Positions 1-10,053 of a DNA stretch of 64,000 bases are shown one piece after another (position 1 is the first letter of the stretch; each line of letters begins with the position of its first letter). This DNA comes from Asparagopsis taxiformis (taxonomy: Eukaryota > Rhodophyta > Florideophyceae > Bonnemaisoniales > Bonnemaisoniaceae). The stretch is from assembly GCA_030407315.1 (NCBI GenBank), contig JALQPE010002211.1, positions 1 through 64,000 on the forward strand, written 5' to 3'. Made by a program: the position numbers and the translations under genes. The notes beneath the pieces are model-generated. The model was given only the letters and a program-made list of their open reading frames with translations. It searched no databases and was not told the origin of the DNA.

Positions 1-302
1 GTACAGGATGGCGACCGCTCGGCGAGACAGTCAAATTTGACGACCTATCTCGTGACGTTTGCACTCTTTCGTGAGGAAAACTGGTTGATATCGAACGGAA
101 CAGAGTATACGGGTACACAGCACTGGAAAGGTCTTGAAACCCGTACCGGTGTAGTAATAAGTTGTGACGGATACGTGGTAGAGAAAAATTTTAAAAAAGA
201 TTGTGATTCCCTGCTTTTGAGTGTTGTACTGCACGGCCGTCAGTCACATAGGTTGTCACAGGTGCATCACGCTTACCAGGTGAGCGACATCCGGACGGCC
301 AC
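1..302. other. unassigned sequence
   Basis: I see no convincing gene here. An open frame from 37 on the plus strand runs into the repeat at 303 and has no recognisable motif. The stretch may be the edge of an element that starts outside the window. Confidence 0.3.
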
Positions 303-480
303 TGGACATGGGGATGTCCAGCTCAGATGCATTGCTGGCCAGACCAGAATTCTACAATTTCGGGCAGAAAAAATATTGCAAACAACATCGATTTTCTGTG
401 CCGTACGGCACACCCCCATCTCAAAAACATGTTCACATGTGCATGTTTTGAGAATAGCCCAAATTTTAATTCAAATCAGG
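303..480 (+). repeat. palindrome-rich short interspersed repeat, copy 1
   Basis: First of five related copies (others near 1627, 6391, 6845 and 7222). It is a chain of short inverted repeats: a GGACAT/ATGTCC pair, a GAATTCTACAATTTC-type stem, the perfect 14-bp palindrome GTGCCGTACGGCAC, and a CTCAAAAACATG/CATGTTTTGAG stem whose loop contains CACATGTG. No reading frame is conserved between copies, so it is non-coding, perhaps a MITE-like or other non-autonomous element. No target duplication could be assigned. Confidence 0.7.
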
Positions 481-736
481 ATGCAGATATTCGTCTTCTA
501 GCATTGTCAGAACACATTCGCATAACCACATTTGGAGAACCAGAGCCCAGAGCTACCGGTTTTGGCGGGAGCTAAGCCATATCTCATATAATCAGTAACT
601 ACTTCCCGCCAGCTGAGTGTGGAACCCCTGCTATTTCTACCAACGAGATACGGGGTGTCAATCTCGCACGTATATGATTTGGGTGCTAAATTTATTCAAG
701 AGACGAATGGGCTTCGAAAAAGGAGCCCAACAACGT

Positions 737-1099
737 CTTCTTGTGATCCATGGGTATAGGACTACTCTATTCTTCTCCAGGCTTCCACCATAGCCTCCTC
801 CACCTCCGTTAATGGAAAGATATCCGAACCCCCCTCAACATGTTCTTTTCTTGTGATCCATGGGTACTGACATCTCACATGCTCTCCAGGCTTCCACCGT
901 AGCCCGCTCCTCCGCCCCGTTTAATGGCAACAATATCCGAACCGGAACCTCAACATGGTGTTTCTTCTCATCCATGGGTACTGACATCTCACATGTTCTC
1001 AACATGTGAGATGTCAGTACGGAGAATTCTCCAGGCTTCCTCCGTACTACGGAGGAAGCCTGGAGAGTAGGGTTTAGTAGCCACCTCCTCCACCTCCGT
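737..1099. repeat. about 110-bp tandem repeat, three copies, last copy with two inverted duplications
   Basis: Three diverged units start near 737, 845 and 959. Each holds CATGGGTA, CTCCAGGCTTCC and CTCAACATG blocks in the same order. In the third unit the segment GTACTGACATCTCACATGTT is followed after 3 bases by its exact reverse complement (978-1020). The segment TCTCCAGGCTTCCTCCGTA is followed after 1 base by its exact reverse complement (1028-1066). The other two units lack both duplications, so these arose after the array formed. Confidence 0.75.
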
Positions 1100-1626
1100 C
1101 TGTGGGAATCAACACGACATCACCACTGCATCTTAAAAACCTCATTCCCACATCTCTCCGGGATGAAAACGGACGGACGAACATAGGGTTTGTAGACGTT
1201 TAGAATCTTGTTAGAAAAAGTAAACGAAAGAGAACTTCCTCTTTCATTGAATGATATCTCGTCCTGTCGAATATGTTCCATTTCATTTTCTCGGTTGCAC
1301 CCCATCATGGGTGATCAAGGCCTGGAATCGAACCCTCCGAGGTCTTCGATGGATAGGACAGATAGTGGAAGGCTTTTAAGCTGTGACCAAGCGGCTATTG
1401 ATTGGTTGGAGGAAGGAATTACAGAGGAAATATAGCTGAGTACGGTGCTCGCGATAGTGCTGTTAGGTTAAAGTCAAATATGTTTTTCCGATTATTTCGT
1501 ACGGAAATGCCTTGGAAAAGACGATGCTTTATCGTTCTCTTGGAGGGAGTCCGTTGCATTGCACTCAATTCGAGAGCATCGTTGGAGAGGATTCCTTCTG
1601 CTTGTTAGAATCGGTTTAGCAGATAG
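1100..1626. other. no gene recognised
   Basis: Only short overlapping frames of fewer than 80 codons on both strands, without motifs or supporting context. I see no clear repeat structure. Confidence 0.35.
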
Positions 1627-1797
1627 CTATTGCATTACTGGCCAGCCCAGAAATTGTAGAATTTCGGGCAGCAAAAATATTGTAAAAAAACCTTGATTTC
1701 AGCGGTCGATTGTGCCGTACGGCACACCCCATCTCAAAAACATGTTCACATGTGCATGTTTTTGAGAATAGCCCAATTTTAACTCAAATCAGGGTGT
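1627..1797 (+). repeat. palindrome-rich short interspersed repeat, copy 2
   Basis: Same order of blocks as the copy at 303: GCCAGCCCAGAAATTGTAGAATTTCGGGC, the GTGCCGTACGGCAC palindrome, then the CTCAAAAACATG...CATGTTTTTGAG stem and an ACTCAAATCAGGGTGT tail. The 5' block (GGACGTCC...) is missing. Confidence 0.65.
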
Positions 1798-2135
1798 TCC
1801 CCGGATAAAGGGGTGCTCGCAGCCGCCCAAAAGCCGCCTAGCTTGACAGCTGTAATTTTAACACATTACACATCAAGGACACTGCCTGCTTCACGCCACC
1901 TCGTCAGGTTTCGAGAGCCCGACTCGGGCCCGTTCCGAACGGACACTCACATCTCGATTGCCTGTCTTGCATTCCAGCGGTCACGATAGGTGTGTACCTA
2001 ACAAAATTTCGGTTGTATTGTGTTATTATTTCCAGCGATTGGCGTTCACGACCATTCTTCAACGTGAAACATACCATCCACATCACTCGAATACGTCAAC
2101 GTCAACCATCTCTTTTCCTTTCCAACTCAACAACC

Positions 2136-5100
2136 ATGGCGGATACGCATTTCAGCAGTTTGTTTTCAACGGTTTGCGGCGATCAAGTGAGCGCGTCAGC
2201 GGAGTCGCGCGGACTCAAGCGCGGCGTCGATGTCGACTTGTTTGCGGACGTGGACGGTGCGGCTGTGCATATTGGGACGGCTTCGTGAGCACTGCTGGTG
2301 GCGATGTTGGCCTTCCGCGCACGCTGCACAACCACAAGCTGCCGGAAACCGACGAGGCGGACTATATCGTCGTGCGCAACATTGCGACTAAGGACAAGTT
2401 CAAGGACCTCCCGTTCCCGTACATGTTTGATGGCGCCGAGGGACCGCCGGAGACGATGGGTGGAGCATACGCCGCGGCGTTTTACCCTTGGGATACTCGG
2501 ATGATGCGCCCCGCTGCGGAGGATGGCCCTAGCGACATTCGTACCCCTGCTGCAGCGTCAAACTTCAACGCAGCGACGAACCAGGCCAGCTCGGGACGGA
2601 TGCCCAGTACCGGTCCGGCAGGCGAAATCACTGGTTCGGGGGGTACGAAGCATCCAGCACGCTCCGTCCCGGTTTCGGGAGGCACGAAGCGCCCTGCTCG
2701 CTCTGCAAGACCCTCCAGTGGAGGCACGAAGCACCCTGCTCGCTCTGCAGAGCCTCCAGTGGAGGCACGAAGCACCCTGCTCGCTCCAACGTCACCGAAG
2801 CTACTACGCAGGACGTAACCGAGGTGGACGACGAACCGGAGGTGGCGGAAAGCATTCGTGAGCAGCAGGGGACGCAATTACGGTGCCCAAGTTTGTGACG
2901 TCGGATTACGTCGGAGAAGGAGCGACTGTGTTGGTGAGGCAGCTAGTGGAACCGGCCGTGACCCTTCGGGATGTGAAAGAAGACCACGTGGAGGACCTGC
3001 GCAACAATATGTTGGCTGTGGGGTATGTGAGCTCTTCGCGTATCACTGTGACGGTGCTGAGGTCGCAGAACACGCATCTGTCCGCCGACACGCGTCTGTT
3101 CCAGAATGGCAAATTCCATGCCAATGCGAACGTGACCGTGATCGACGGACTGCATCGTCTCAATGCTATGCATAGCATTGCCGATGACTTCACGCGCCTC
3201 ACCCGTATGCACAGAACCAAGCTGCCACAGGACGCAAACCGCTTGCGCTGGGTTACTCAGCCTCTGGATGTGTACTACCTTCGCCGCAAGGACGACAGTG
3301 ATCTTCAGCCTCATGAGATCATCCACAAGAGTGCAGAGTCGAACCATACGACTGGGACGCAACTGACGGAGCGCTCCCTGGTTCGAATCTTGTCGTCCAT
3401 CCAGCAGTTCATCCGTACGATTGTGCAAATAACGTGGAAAACGCTGGCGACTTGCGTGAGTCTGATGTCATCCGAACATTGTTCGAGGCGCAGTTCATGG
3501 GGATGATGAATTCAACGAACACGGCCCGGCGGTGGACGCGTTTGGCTATAGCAACGCTGAAGCATCCTGTTCTCGACGAAGTGTTGCGTGAGCTGAACAA
3601 TTCCGAGCGCCGCAACGAGATTGGGATAACGCACCTGGACCACAAGATAGTGCGCGAGTTGCTGGAAGAAAACTTTGTCTTCGTCTTGCGTGGTCTTTCG
3701 GAGTACTTGAACCCTGCTCATGGTGGACGTCCGGATGGACGCTTTGACGTGAACGACTTCTATACATACGTCCGTCGCGTGACTGCAATAGCAAATTCTC
3801 TGTACGCTGCGTTTGGGCGCCCAAAGAGTATTATGCGCAAGTCATTTCTGAGCACAGAGATGGCAATTGGGTCGGTTAAGCAGCCGAAGGAGTTGCAATG
3901 GCATCTCACCAATGCCATTGCAATGTATAGAGGGGACGACCGGAGCAGTGAGGTTCGAATGCGACGGAGAACCACGCGTTTACAGGATTTGGAAACGAAC
4001 TTGAAAGAGTTTTTCAATCCGACATTGAAGAAGAAGACTAAGGCTCGACGCAAACGCCGCCCTTCTGCTGCCAATGTGAGACTCACTCACAAGAAGCAGC
4101 GGAATGTCGAACATGAGCCTGCTTCGCATGGCATCCGCCGCCGTTCACAGCGACTTCGCTCGACGGGGAGCACACGCCTCGAGGAAGAAGAGCCGGTTGT
4201 GGTACAACAATCCGCCGGGGAAGAAGAGCAGGCCGTTGTTGATAAACCCACCGATCAACAACAAGCCACTGCTTCCGGTGATGAGGTTGACGAAGACTCC
4301 GCCCGTTCCCCCGATTCTGCCGTTGAGATTGTCCCCCAAGATAACCAACGTGCTGGTGCGACTCCCTCCAACCAAGAATCTGTCCATACCGCTTCGGACG
4401 AGGAAGACAAACAGGGTGCAGACGAGGGCCAAGTCGAAAGCAAGGGGGTCCGCGAAGTGACAATTACATTCACTGTTCCGGAAGGAGTGGAAGTCGATGA
4501 AGACGGTTACATCGTTCGTGACTCTCCTTCTGAACACGACCTCCTGTTCGACGACCGTATGCCATCTCTTCCTGACGATTTCGAAGTCAAAGACCGAGCC
4601 GAAGGGCATCATCTGGCGCAGCGTCCCGCGGACGTCATCGCATCGGTGAGGGTTGGCTGTCTGCCCCCGATTGAGCTCAGGTTGTTATTGGAGAGTGTGG
4701 AAATCGATGAGGAGGGCAGAGAGGTGAGGTATTTGAAGCAAGTGGCGATGGACCCTGTGTTTGAGGGGCTGCATATTCCGGAACAACATCGGGCTCGTCA
4801 TCTTGTTTCGAGATCGACACCATCTATCCGATGTTTTTCGCAGCGTGGAAGATGGCTGCCAAGGCGATGTGTGAGCCTACATCGACGTTTCTACCCTCGA
4901 GGCTGGACTTCGCCCAGGTTGCGCGAATGTCTACAAGCTGGAAGGATTCGTATGAGGCCGGCACTGGTATGGCGTACTTCCACAATTGCCGAACGGAAAT
5001 CAACGAGCGAGGGTATACGGTGATGCACAATTTCGCGGATGTAAGCTACCTCGATGCGTCGGACAAGTTCCCATTTGACTTGGGTCTCATGGAAGAAATT

Positions 5101-6123
5101 CCTAACCAGGAATTGTTTCGGTACTTTTGGGAACGTGGGAGGGGGAGGAGGTGCACAAGGACCCTGGGAACCGGCAGCTGTGGAGTCCATTGTCAATACA
5201 GGGGACGATGAAACAGATGAGAAGAACCGGAATGAGGGGAGGGCTCGCTTCACGTCTACGCGCCACTGCCTGGTTGACTATGCCGAGAACGATGAGACGC
5301 ATATCGACCGGTTCAAGTTTGTGACGCGGCGAGCCCTGCTGGATGTGTGGTTGGGAATCCTTGTCCGGCTGATAGGGCTGGAGGAGTGCGGTTTACCGGG
5401 AGAAAAACTTGTCATGCCGGCATCTGGGGACGGTTTTTGATAACGGGAAAGGGGTGTCCTCGGCAGGTCCCACAATGATTTCCCTGTTCCTCCTCGCGAC
5501 CGCAAAGATCAACTTCCGGTTACTTTGTTATTGCCAACGGAGATGACCCATTCCCTATCTGGGTGTGTCCAGGGTCCCACAAGTACGTCTTTTCCAAAGC
5601 GCTGGAATTAGATATGTACGCCAAGACGATGAAGCTGAAGAAGGTAATCGTTCCGCCACGTTCAGTCTTCATCGGTCACGGCCATGTACAACATGCCGGG
5701 GCAGGGCATGTCGACAGAGTTGTGTCACACACGACAACGAGGTATCACACGTATTTCAGGAATGCGTCGTATCCGATTCCCGACAATGTTTCGTTTGGTT
5801 TCATCAGGCGGTTGGGATTCGAAGAAGAAGTAATCGCCAATGCTCCGCGCCGGTCTGCCAGGCAAAGTCAACCGGCACCTGTCAATGTTCGCCACAAGAC
5901 AGTTGTTCCCATCCCGGTCAAGAAAGATCGTAGGCCGAAGACAGGGCAGCTCGGAATCATGCGGATGAAGACGACAGAAGCTCCCAAGAAGAGAACCCTC
6001 ACACCGGGTGAAGAATTCATCTTGAGCTATTCAACTCCACGGTTGCCGATAACGCCTATTCTGCCGGGAGATCCTGAATATGATGAGGACGAAGACGAAG
6101 AACAATTTTCGACGGCTAGATAG
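2136..6123 (+). CDS. ParB/sulfiredoxin-like domain plus 2OG-Fe(II) dioxygenase-like protein, interrupted by frameshifts
   Basis: One gene is spread over several frames. The start is the ATG at 2136 (CAACCATGG context). Frames then follow in order: to 2286, about 2299-2860, 2862-3428, 3429-4765, 4766-5141, to 5438, and about 5507-6123 (TAG). Nearly every change falls on a homopolymer and most need one added base. The 2862-3428 segment has the ParB/sulfiredoxin hallmark I-D-G-x-H-R (DGLHR, 3141-3161), in a setting shared with the gene at 63199. Next come a helical segment, a basic KKKTKARRKRR patch near 4030 and an acidic linker. The last third looks like a phytanoyl-hydroxylase-type 2OG dioxygenase: GYTVMHNF near 5010, H-N-D-F (5471-5482) as the H-x-D iron ligands, the distal HGHVQHAGAG near 5677, and RYHTYF as the likely 2-oxoglutarate-contact arginine region. 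The C-terminus is basic then acidic. Substrate is unknown; DNA binding and base oxidation are inference. It is either a decaying copy or an intact gene with read errors. Confidence 0.65.
2641..2790 (+). repeat. about 42-bp coding tandem repeat inside the ParB-dioxygenase gene
   Basis: Three to four units of a GGCACGAAGCACCCTGCTCG-type block, each followed by CTGCAGAGCCTCCAGTGGA or a variant. They encode a GGTKHPARSA-type repeat between the N-terminal segment and the ParB-like domain. The last units change frame relative to the first, so copy-number slippage could account for one of the frame breaks in the gene. Confidence 0.65.
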
Positions 6124-6390
6124 CTTAACAACTACTACTTTGGTAAACAATTATCGAGAATATAATCATCTCCTTTATCACTTTCAATCTATGAACCTAG
6201 TATAATGTACTTCCGTTCCATGCTTTCAAACTAGATTGTCCATTCCCTCGTGGGTTGGAGCATGATTTCCAGGACGATTCCCTCACATCTCTAGACTCGA
6301 TGGTCTATGGTAGAAATAGCAGAACAATTGGGTTTGTACGTGCTTCATCGCCTACTTGCTTCCGGTAATGTGTGGACGTGCACGATACAC

Positions 6391-6740
6391 GATCAACCTG
6401 AAATGGACGTCCGGTGGATGTCCAGCTCAGATGCATTGCTGGCCAGCCCAGAAATTCTACAATTTCGGGCACAAAAAAATATTGCAAAAAACATCGATTT
6501 GGGCGGTCGATTGTGCCGTACGGCACACCCCTCTCAAAACATGTTCACATGTGCATGTTTTTGAGAATAGCCCAAAATTTAATTCAAATCAGGGTGTCTA
6601 ATTTGGCCACAACGGCCCCAGGAACCGACGCCCGCCCCGATCGGGGGCTATCACTGGCTTCTGTAAGCACCAACTGTAAGCCGGAAAACCGGCCCCGCCC
6701 CGATCGGGGCTATCACTGCTTCTATAAGCACCAAATGTCA
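6391..6740 (+). repeat. palindrome-rich short interspersed repeat, copy 3 (longest)
   Basis: Begins GATCAACCTGAAATGGACGT, where GGACGTCC is palindromic. It carries the full palindrome chain, then a tail shared with copy 4: TTTGGCCACAACGGCCCCAGG, a CCCGATCGGGG palindrome and CTATCACTGGCTTCTGTAAGC. The tail is duplicated once more at 6691-6740 in slightly diverged form. Confidence 0.7.
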
Positions 6741-6844
6741 GCCAAAACACTACTCACCCATCACGTTACTCATATTCCGTGCACTTTGTATTAGTAGTGA
6801 ACCCGCCTGCTTAGTTGTGCAATGCGTCGATGTAGGCAGCACAC

Positions 6845-7130
6845 GACCAACCTGAATGGACGTCCGGTGGATGTCCAGCTCGATTGCATTGCTGGCCAGC
6901 CCAGAAATTTAAAATTTCGGCAGAAAAAATTTAAAAATCATCGATTCGGCGGTCGATTGTGCCGTACGACACACACCCATCTCAAAACATGTTCACATGT
7001 GCATGTTTTGAGAATAGCCCAAATTTTAATTCAAATCATGGTGTCTTTATTTGGCCACAACGGCCCCAGGCACCGGCCGCCGCCCCGAGTGGGGGCTATC
7101 ACTGGCGTCTGTAAGCACTAACTGTAAGGC
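6845..7130 (+). repeat. palindrome-rich short interspersed repeat, copy 4
   Basis: Same order as copy 3 from the CCAACCTGAATGGACGTCCG head to the CTATCACTGGCGTCTGTAAGC tail. The central palindrome has one mismatch (GTGCCGTACGACAC). Comparing copies 3 and 4 gives the likely full length, about 285 bp. Confidence 0.7.
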
Positions 7131-7221
7131 TAAATGGCGACTGACGAAGGGTCGATTTCAGGCTCAACACGTCAGGGACAGGTCTTGGTCCTTGTTCCAT
7201 CATGGTCCCGCCCCACTCTCT

Positions 7222-7303
7222 GACGACCAACCTGAAATGGACGTCCGGTGGATGTCCAGCTCGATTGCATTGCTGGCCAGCCCAGAAATTCTAAAATTTC
7301 CGA
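7222..7303 (+). repeat. palindrome-rich short interspersed repeat, copy 5 (3'-truncated)
   Basis: Contains only the head (GACCAACCTGAAATGGACGT...) and the first stem (CCAGAAATTCTAAAATTTCC). It then departs into unrelated sequence. Confidence 0.6.
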
Positions 7304-8640
7304 AAAATCAATTTGGTGGCCCAGCATCTCCTGTGCCGAAAATTCCCGCAGTCACTTCTGATATACTATATCGTAGTAGTAGTAGTAGTGTAGCCGTGTT
7401 TCGCACTTGTACGCATCAGGGAAGGCTGCACGGAAGGTTGAGACTACGCTACTTGTGTACCGCGTCGTCTGAAATAGCGAGTAGTGTTTGTTGTATAGTT
7501 GTGGAGTATGCGTCTAGTGGTTTGTAAAGCTTGCAGAACGGGATAGGGATGTGGGTGGCCCTATTTTATGAGTACATGAGTACCAATATTCAGGGTTGAC
7601 AAAGCGGAAAGTCATAGGCTCGTACATGTTTGAGATTGCATAGTGGAGAAAATATTTACATCGAAATTTACATGGAGCAGATGGAGGTTTTAAGGATGAG
7701 GTATGAGAGGAAGAAAATTCTTCTGTGGTATGAGGATGTGTTCTGTGGAGGGATGCAATCTTGGGATGGTACAGGGGGAGGTGGAAATGTACGGAGTGCG
7801 GGTTTAGAATGGAGTGTGATTCGGAGAGGAGTGCCGACAAGCATATTATGGGGATTGGGGAGACGCTGCGGGTGTTGGGGTAGTGAGGGCGGAGGAGGTG
7901 TTTAGGTGGGACCGTAGGAGGGTGCGGTTGAAGTCGCCAAGAGGAGGGGTTTTAGGAAAGTGAGGAGAAAGAGGGGGAGGGGGTGGCGTCTGTTCTGGCT
8001 GTGGTGAGTGGGGATGTGATGGAGAAGAAGGGGGTTATTATATTTGGGGAGGGAGGGGAGTGGGAGGAAGGGTGCGAAGTGGGGGGTTGATATGTGGTTC
8101 AGAGCGGGGAGGTTTCTGGGGAGACGGCGGGGGAGCGGGAGCGTGGGCCGGTGGTGGTGGTGTATACGGTATCGAAGATGCGGATGGCGTGGGGGCATGG
8201 AGCAGGTGAGGGAGGGAGGGGTGGAGCAGGTCGGGTACGGGATGGGAAGTGAGAGGTTTTGGAAGAGTAAGCTGCAGGGGAAGTTTGTGTAGAGGGCGAA
8301 GGAGAGGGGTTGAGGGTAGAGGAGAGAGGGTATTGAAGAACAATACGTTGCAAAGGTGTTGGGGGAGAGCATGGTCGAGGAGATAGGGGGTGTTTTTCCC
8401 TATTCTGAGGTAGTATGAGGACTGGTTATACGAAATCTGTACGGTAGAGCAGAACAGTAGGTATGGAATGGAGGTGTGCACCGTGGAAGCGGGGATAGGT
8501 AGCTGAAAATGCGTGCTAGAGTGGTATTGGGGGTGTTTGAGGTACAGTACGGGGGAGGTGAGCACCAACTGGAAGGGGGTGTGAGCGAGAGGATGAAAAA
8601 ATTAAAGACAAAATTGGAGTCGACCGACAAGGAAAAATAG
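7304..8640. other. strand-asymmetric purine-rich block, no gene recognised
   Basis: From about 7640 to 8600 the plus strand is strongly G/A-rich and the minus strand C/T-rich. The minus-strand open frames (8038-8568, 7902-8372) translate to low-complexity Pro/Ser/Leu/His sequence, as expected from composition alone. A short (TAG) run lies at 7374-7390. I see no domain or repeat of known type. Confidence 0.5.
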
Positions 8641-8649
8641 AGTGGTCGC

Positions 8650-8935
8650 CGTGATGGATGCGGACATCCAAGTCGAGCACGGCGGCAGAAATTTCTGGGG
8701 TCGAAATTTTTGAATTTCTGAACCGGCGCCCGTCCTAGGTGGACATAGACATGGCGGAAGTCCATCCCGAGGGGGACATCCGTGGTACTAGAAACAATGA
8801 ATGTCGCCCTAGTAATACTAGACGTACTAGACCGCATGGACGTCCGGTTCTAGGCGGACATCCAAAAATACTGGAGAACATGGACGTCCGCCTAGTAATA
8901 CTAGGTGTACTAGAGGTTGTGGACGTCCGCGTCCA
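8650..8935. repeat. second palindromic repeat block (GGACGTCC / CTAGTAATACTAG)
   Basis: Contains several GGACGTCC or GGACATCC palindromes and two copies of a CCTAGTAATACTAG...GTACTAGA...TGGACGTCCG unit (8807-8846 and 8890-8930). It shares the GGACGTCC motif with the interspersed repeat at 303-7303 but is otherwise different. It ends exactly where recognisable gypsy pol sequence starts, so it marks the breakpoint of the truncated retrotransposon. Confidence 0.55.
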
Positions 8936-10010
8936 TTTCCGAGAACACAGACGAACGCCTACGCAAATGCGATCCTTCCTCGGAAGCTGTGGCGTCTTTC
9001 GACGATTCATCAAAGGGTATGCCGCAATTGCGCACCCCTTGAACGAAATGCTGACCAAAGACAGCCTCCCTAAATTCGGGAAAGAACCTCCTACCGAGGA
9101 CCAACGATGCGCGTTCAACGCTCTCAAGGAGGTCATGACCAAGCCGCCGATACTGGCTCTACCCAAGTTGGGTCAACCCTACACCGTAGACACGGACGCT
9201 TCCACATACCAAATAGGATGCGCTCTGCTTCAGCAGCAAGGGGAAGAGAATGAACTCAAGCCAATTGGCTATTGGTCGCCGACCTTGACTAAACCTGAAA
9301 GAGGTTACTCCCCTACGGAGCGTGAATGTCTAGCCGTCGTATGGGCTGTCACTATCCTACGTCCATACTTGGAGCAAACAAAGTTTGTAGTCCGGACGGA
9401 CCATAACGCGCTACGTTGGCTCATGAATATCAACGACCCTTCAGGGAGACTATGCCGTTGGCGCCTCCGACTTGCGGAATTTGACTATCAAATAGTCTAC
9501 CGACCCGGTCGGGTTCACCAACTACCAGACGCCCTTTCGCGTGTTGAAACTAACGGCGGGACGCCCGTCACTATTGACGATGAAATACCAACTCTGTTGG
9601 CCACGCACGCACCGCAAGGTGAAACATCCGTTGATGACGATACAGATGTCTGGTTCTACGAACTTTCTCTAGCAAGAGCTCAAGCAAATGGAACTTCACC
9701 CCCCAAGGGTACCCCCGTCTTAACGACTCATCCGCAAACGGAAAACTATTGCCCGAAAACTCTCCAAGAGTGGCTCGAAGAGCAACGAACAGACTGCTTC
9801 TGTCAACAGGCCCTGGCCTCGCAGAAGTCTGACTCTCTCTTCTTCGAAGATGAAGACGGTGTCCTTTGTAGGAAGTCCAAACTGGATGGGTCATCCCAAA
9901 TTGTAGTACCTAAAGCCTTACGGCAACGTCTATTGACGATGTGCCACCACGGCATATTGGCAGGACATCCTGGTCAGAATCGTATGTACGACACGATGCG
10001 CCTATCATAG
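8739..10010 (+). CDS. pol: Ty3/gypsy pol fragment: RT thumb, RNase H, integrase zinc-binding start
   Basis: The open frame starts in repeat DNA; gypsy sequence is recognisable from about 8945 (PTQMRSFLG...FRRFIKGYAAIAHPL, the RT thumb). The RT catalytic YxDD lies upstream and is lost. RNase H acidic residues are visible in TVDTDAS, TERECLAVVWA, VRTDHNALRWL and HQLPDALSR. The ORF ends within the integrase HHCC zinc domain (HHGILAGHPGQNRMYDTMR), where an inverted duplication (9983-10029) introduces a stop. A 5'-truncated, non-functional pol segment. Confidence 0.85.
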   Translation: MDIDMAEVHPEGDIRGTRNNECRPSNTRRTRPHGRPVLGGHPKILENMDVRLVILGVLEVVDVRVHFREHRRTPTQMRSFLGSCGVFRRFIKGYAAIAHPLNEMLTKDSLPKFGKEPPTEDQRCAFNALKEVMTKPPILALPKLGQPYTVDTDASTYQIGCALLQQQGEENELKPIGYWSPTLTKPERGYSPTERECLAVVWAVTILRPYLEQTKFVVRTDHNALRWLMNINDPSGRLCRWRLRLAEFDYQIVYRPGRVHQLPDALSRVETNGGTPVTIDDEIPTLLATHAPQGETSVDDDTDVWFYELSLARAQANGTSPPKGTPVLTTHPQTENYCPKTLQEWLEEQRTDCFCQQALASQKSDSLFFEDEDGVLCRKSKLDGSSQIVVPKALRQRLLTMCHHGILAGHPGQNRMYDTMRLS

Positions 10011-10029
10011 GCGCATCGTGTCGTACATA
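9983..10029. repeat. 47-bp perfect inverted duplication inside integrase
   Basis: The 23 bases at 9983-10005 (TATGTACGACACGATGCGCC...) are followed by a single C and then their exact reverse complement. Family comparison expects the YDTMR and YYWPAM segments of the zinc domain to be nearly adjacent, so the right arm looks like an extra inverted copy that broke the frame. Confidence 0.85.
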
Positions 10030-10053
10030 AGATGATCTTATTACTGGCCTGCA

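Noticed and set aside
2883..3428. Bacterial or plasmid partition (parB) gene or bacterial contamination
   Set aside because: No parA, parS-like sites or bacterial neighbours; the domain is part of a larger eukaryote-style protein and is surrounded by eukaryotic transposons.
7902..8568. Minus-strand frames of 156 and 176 codons rich in Pro, Ser and His
   Set aside because: They overlap each other in different frames within a purine/pyrimidine-skewed block, as composition alone predicts.
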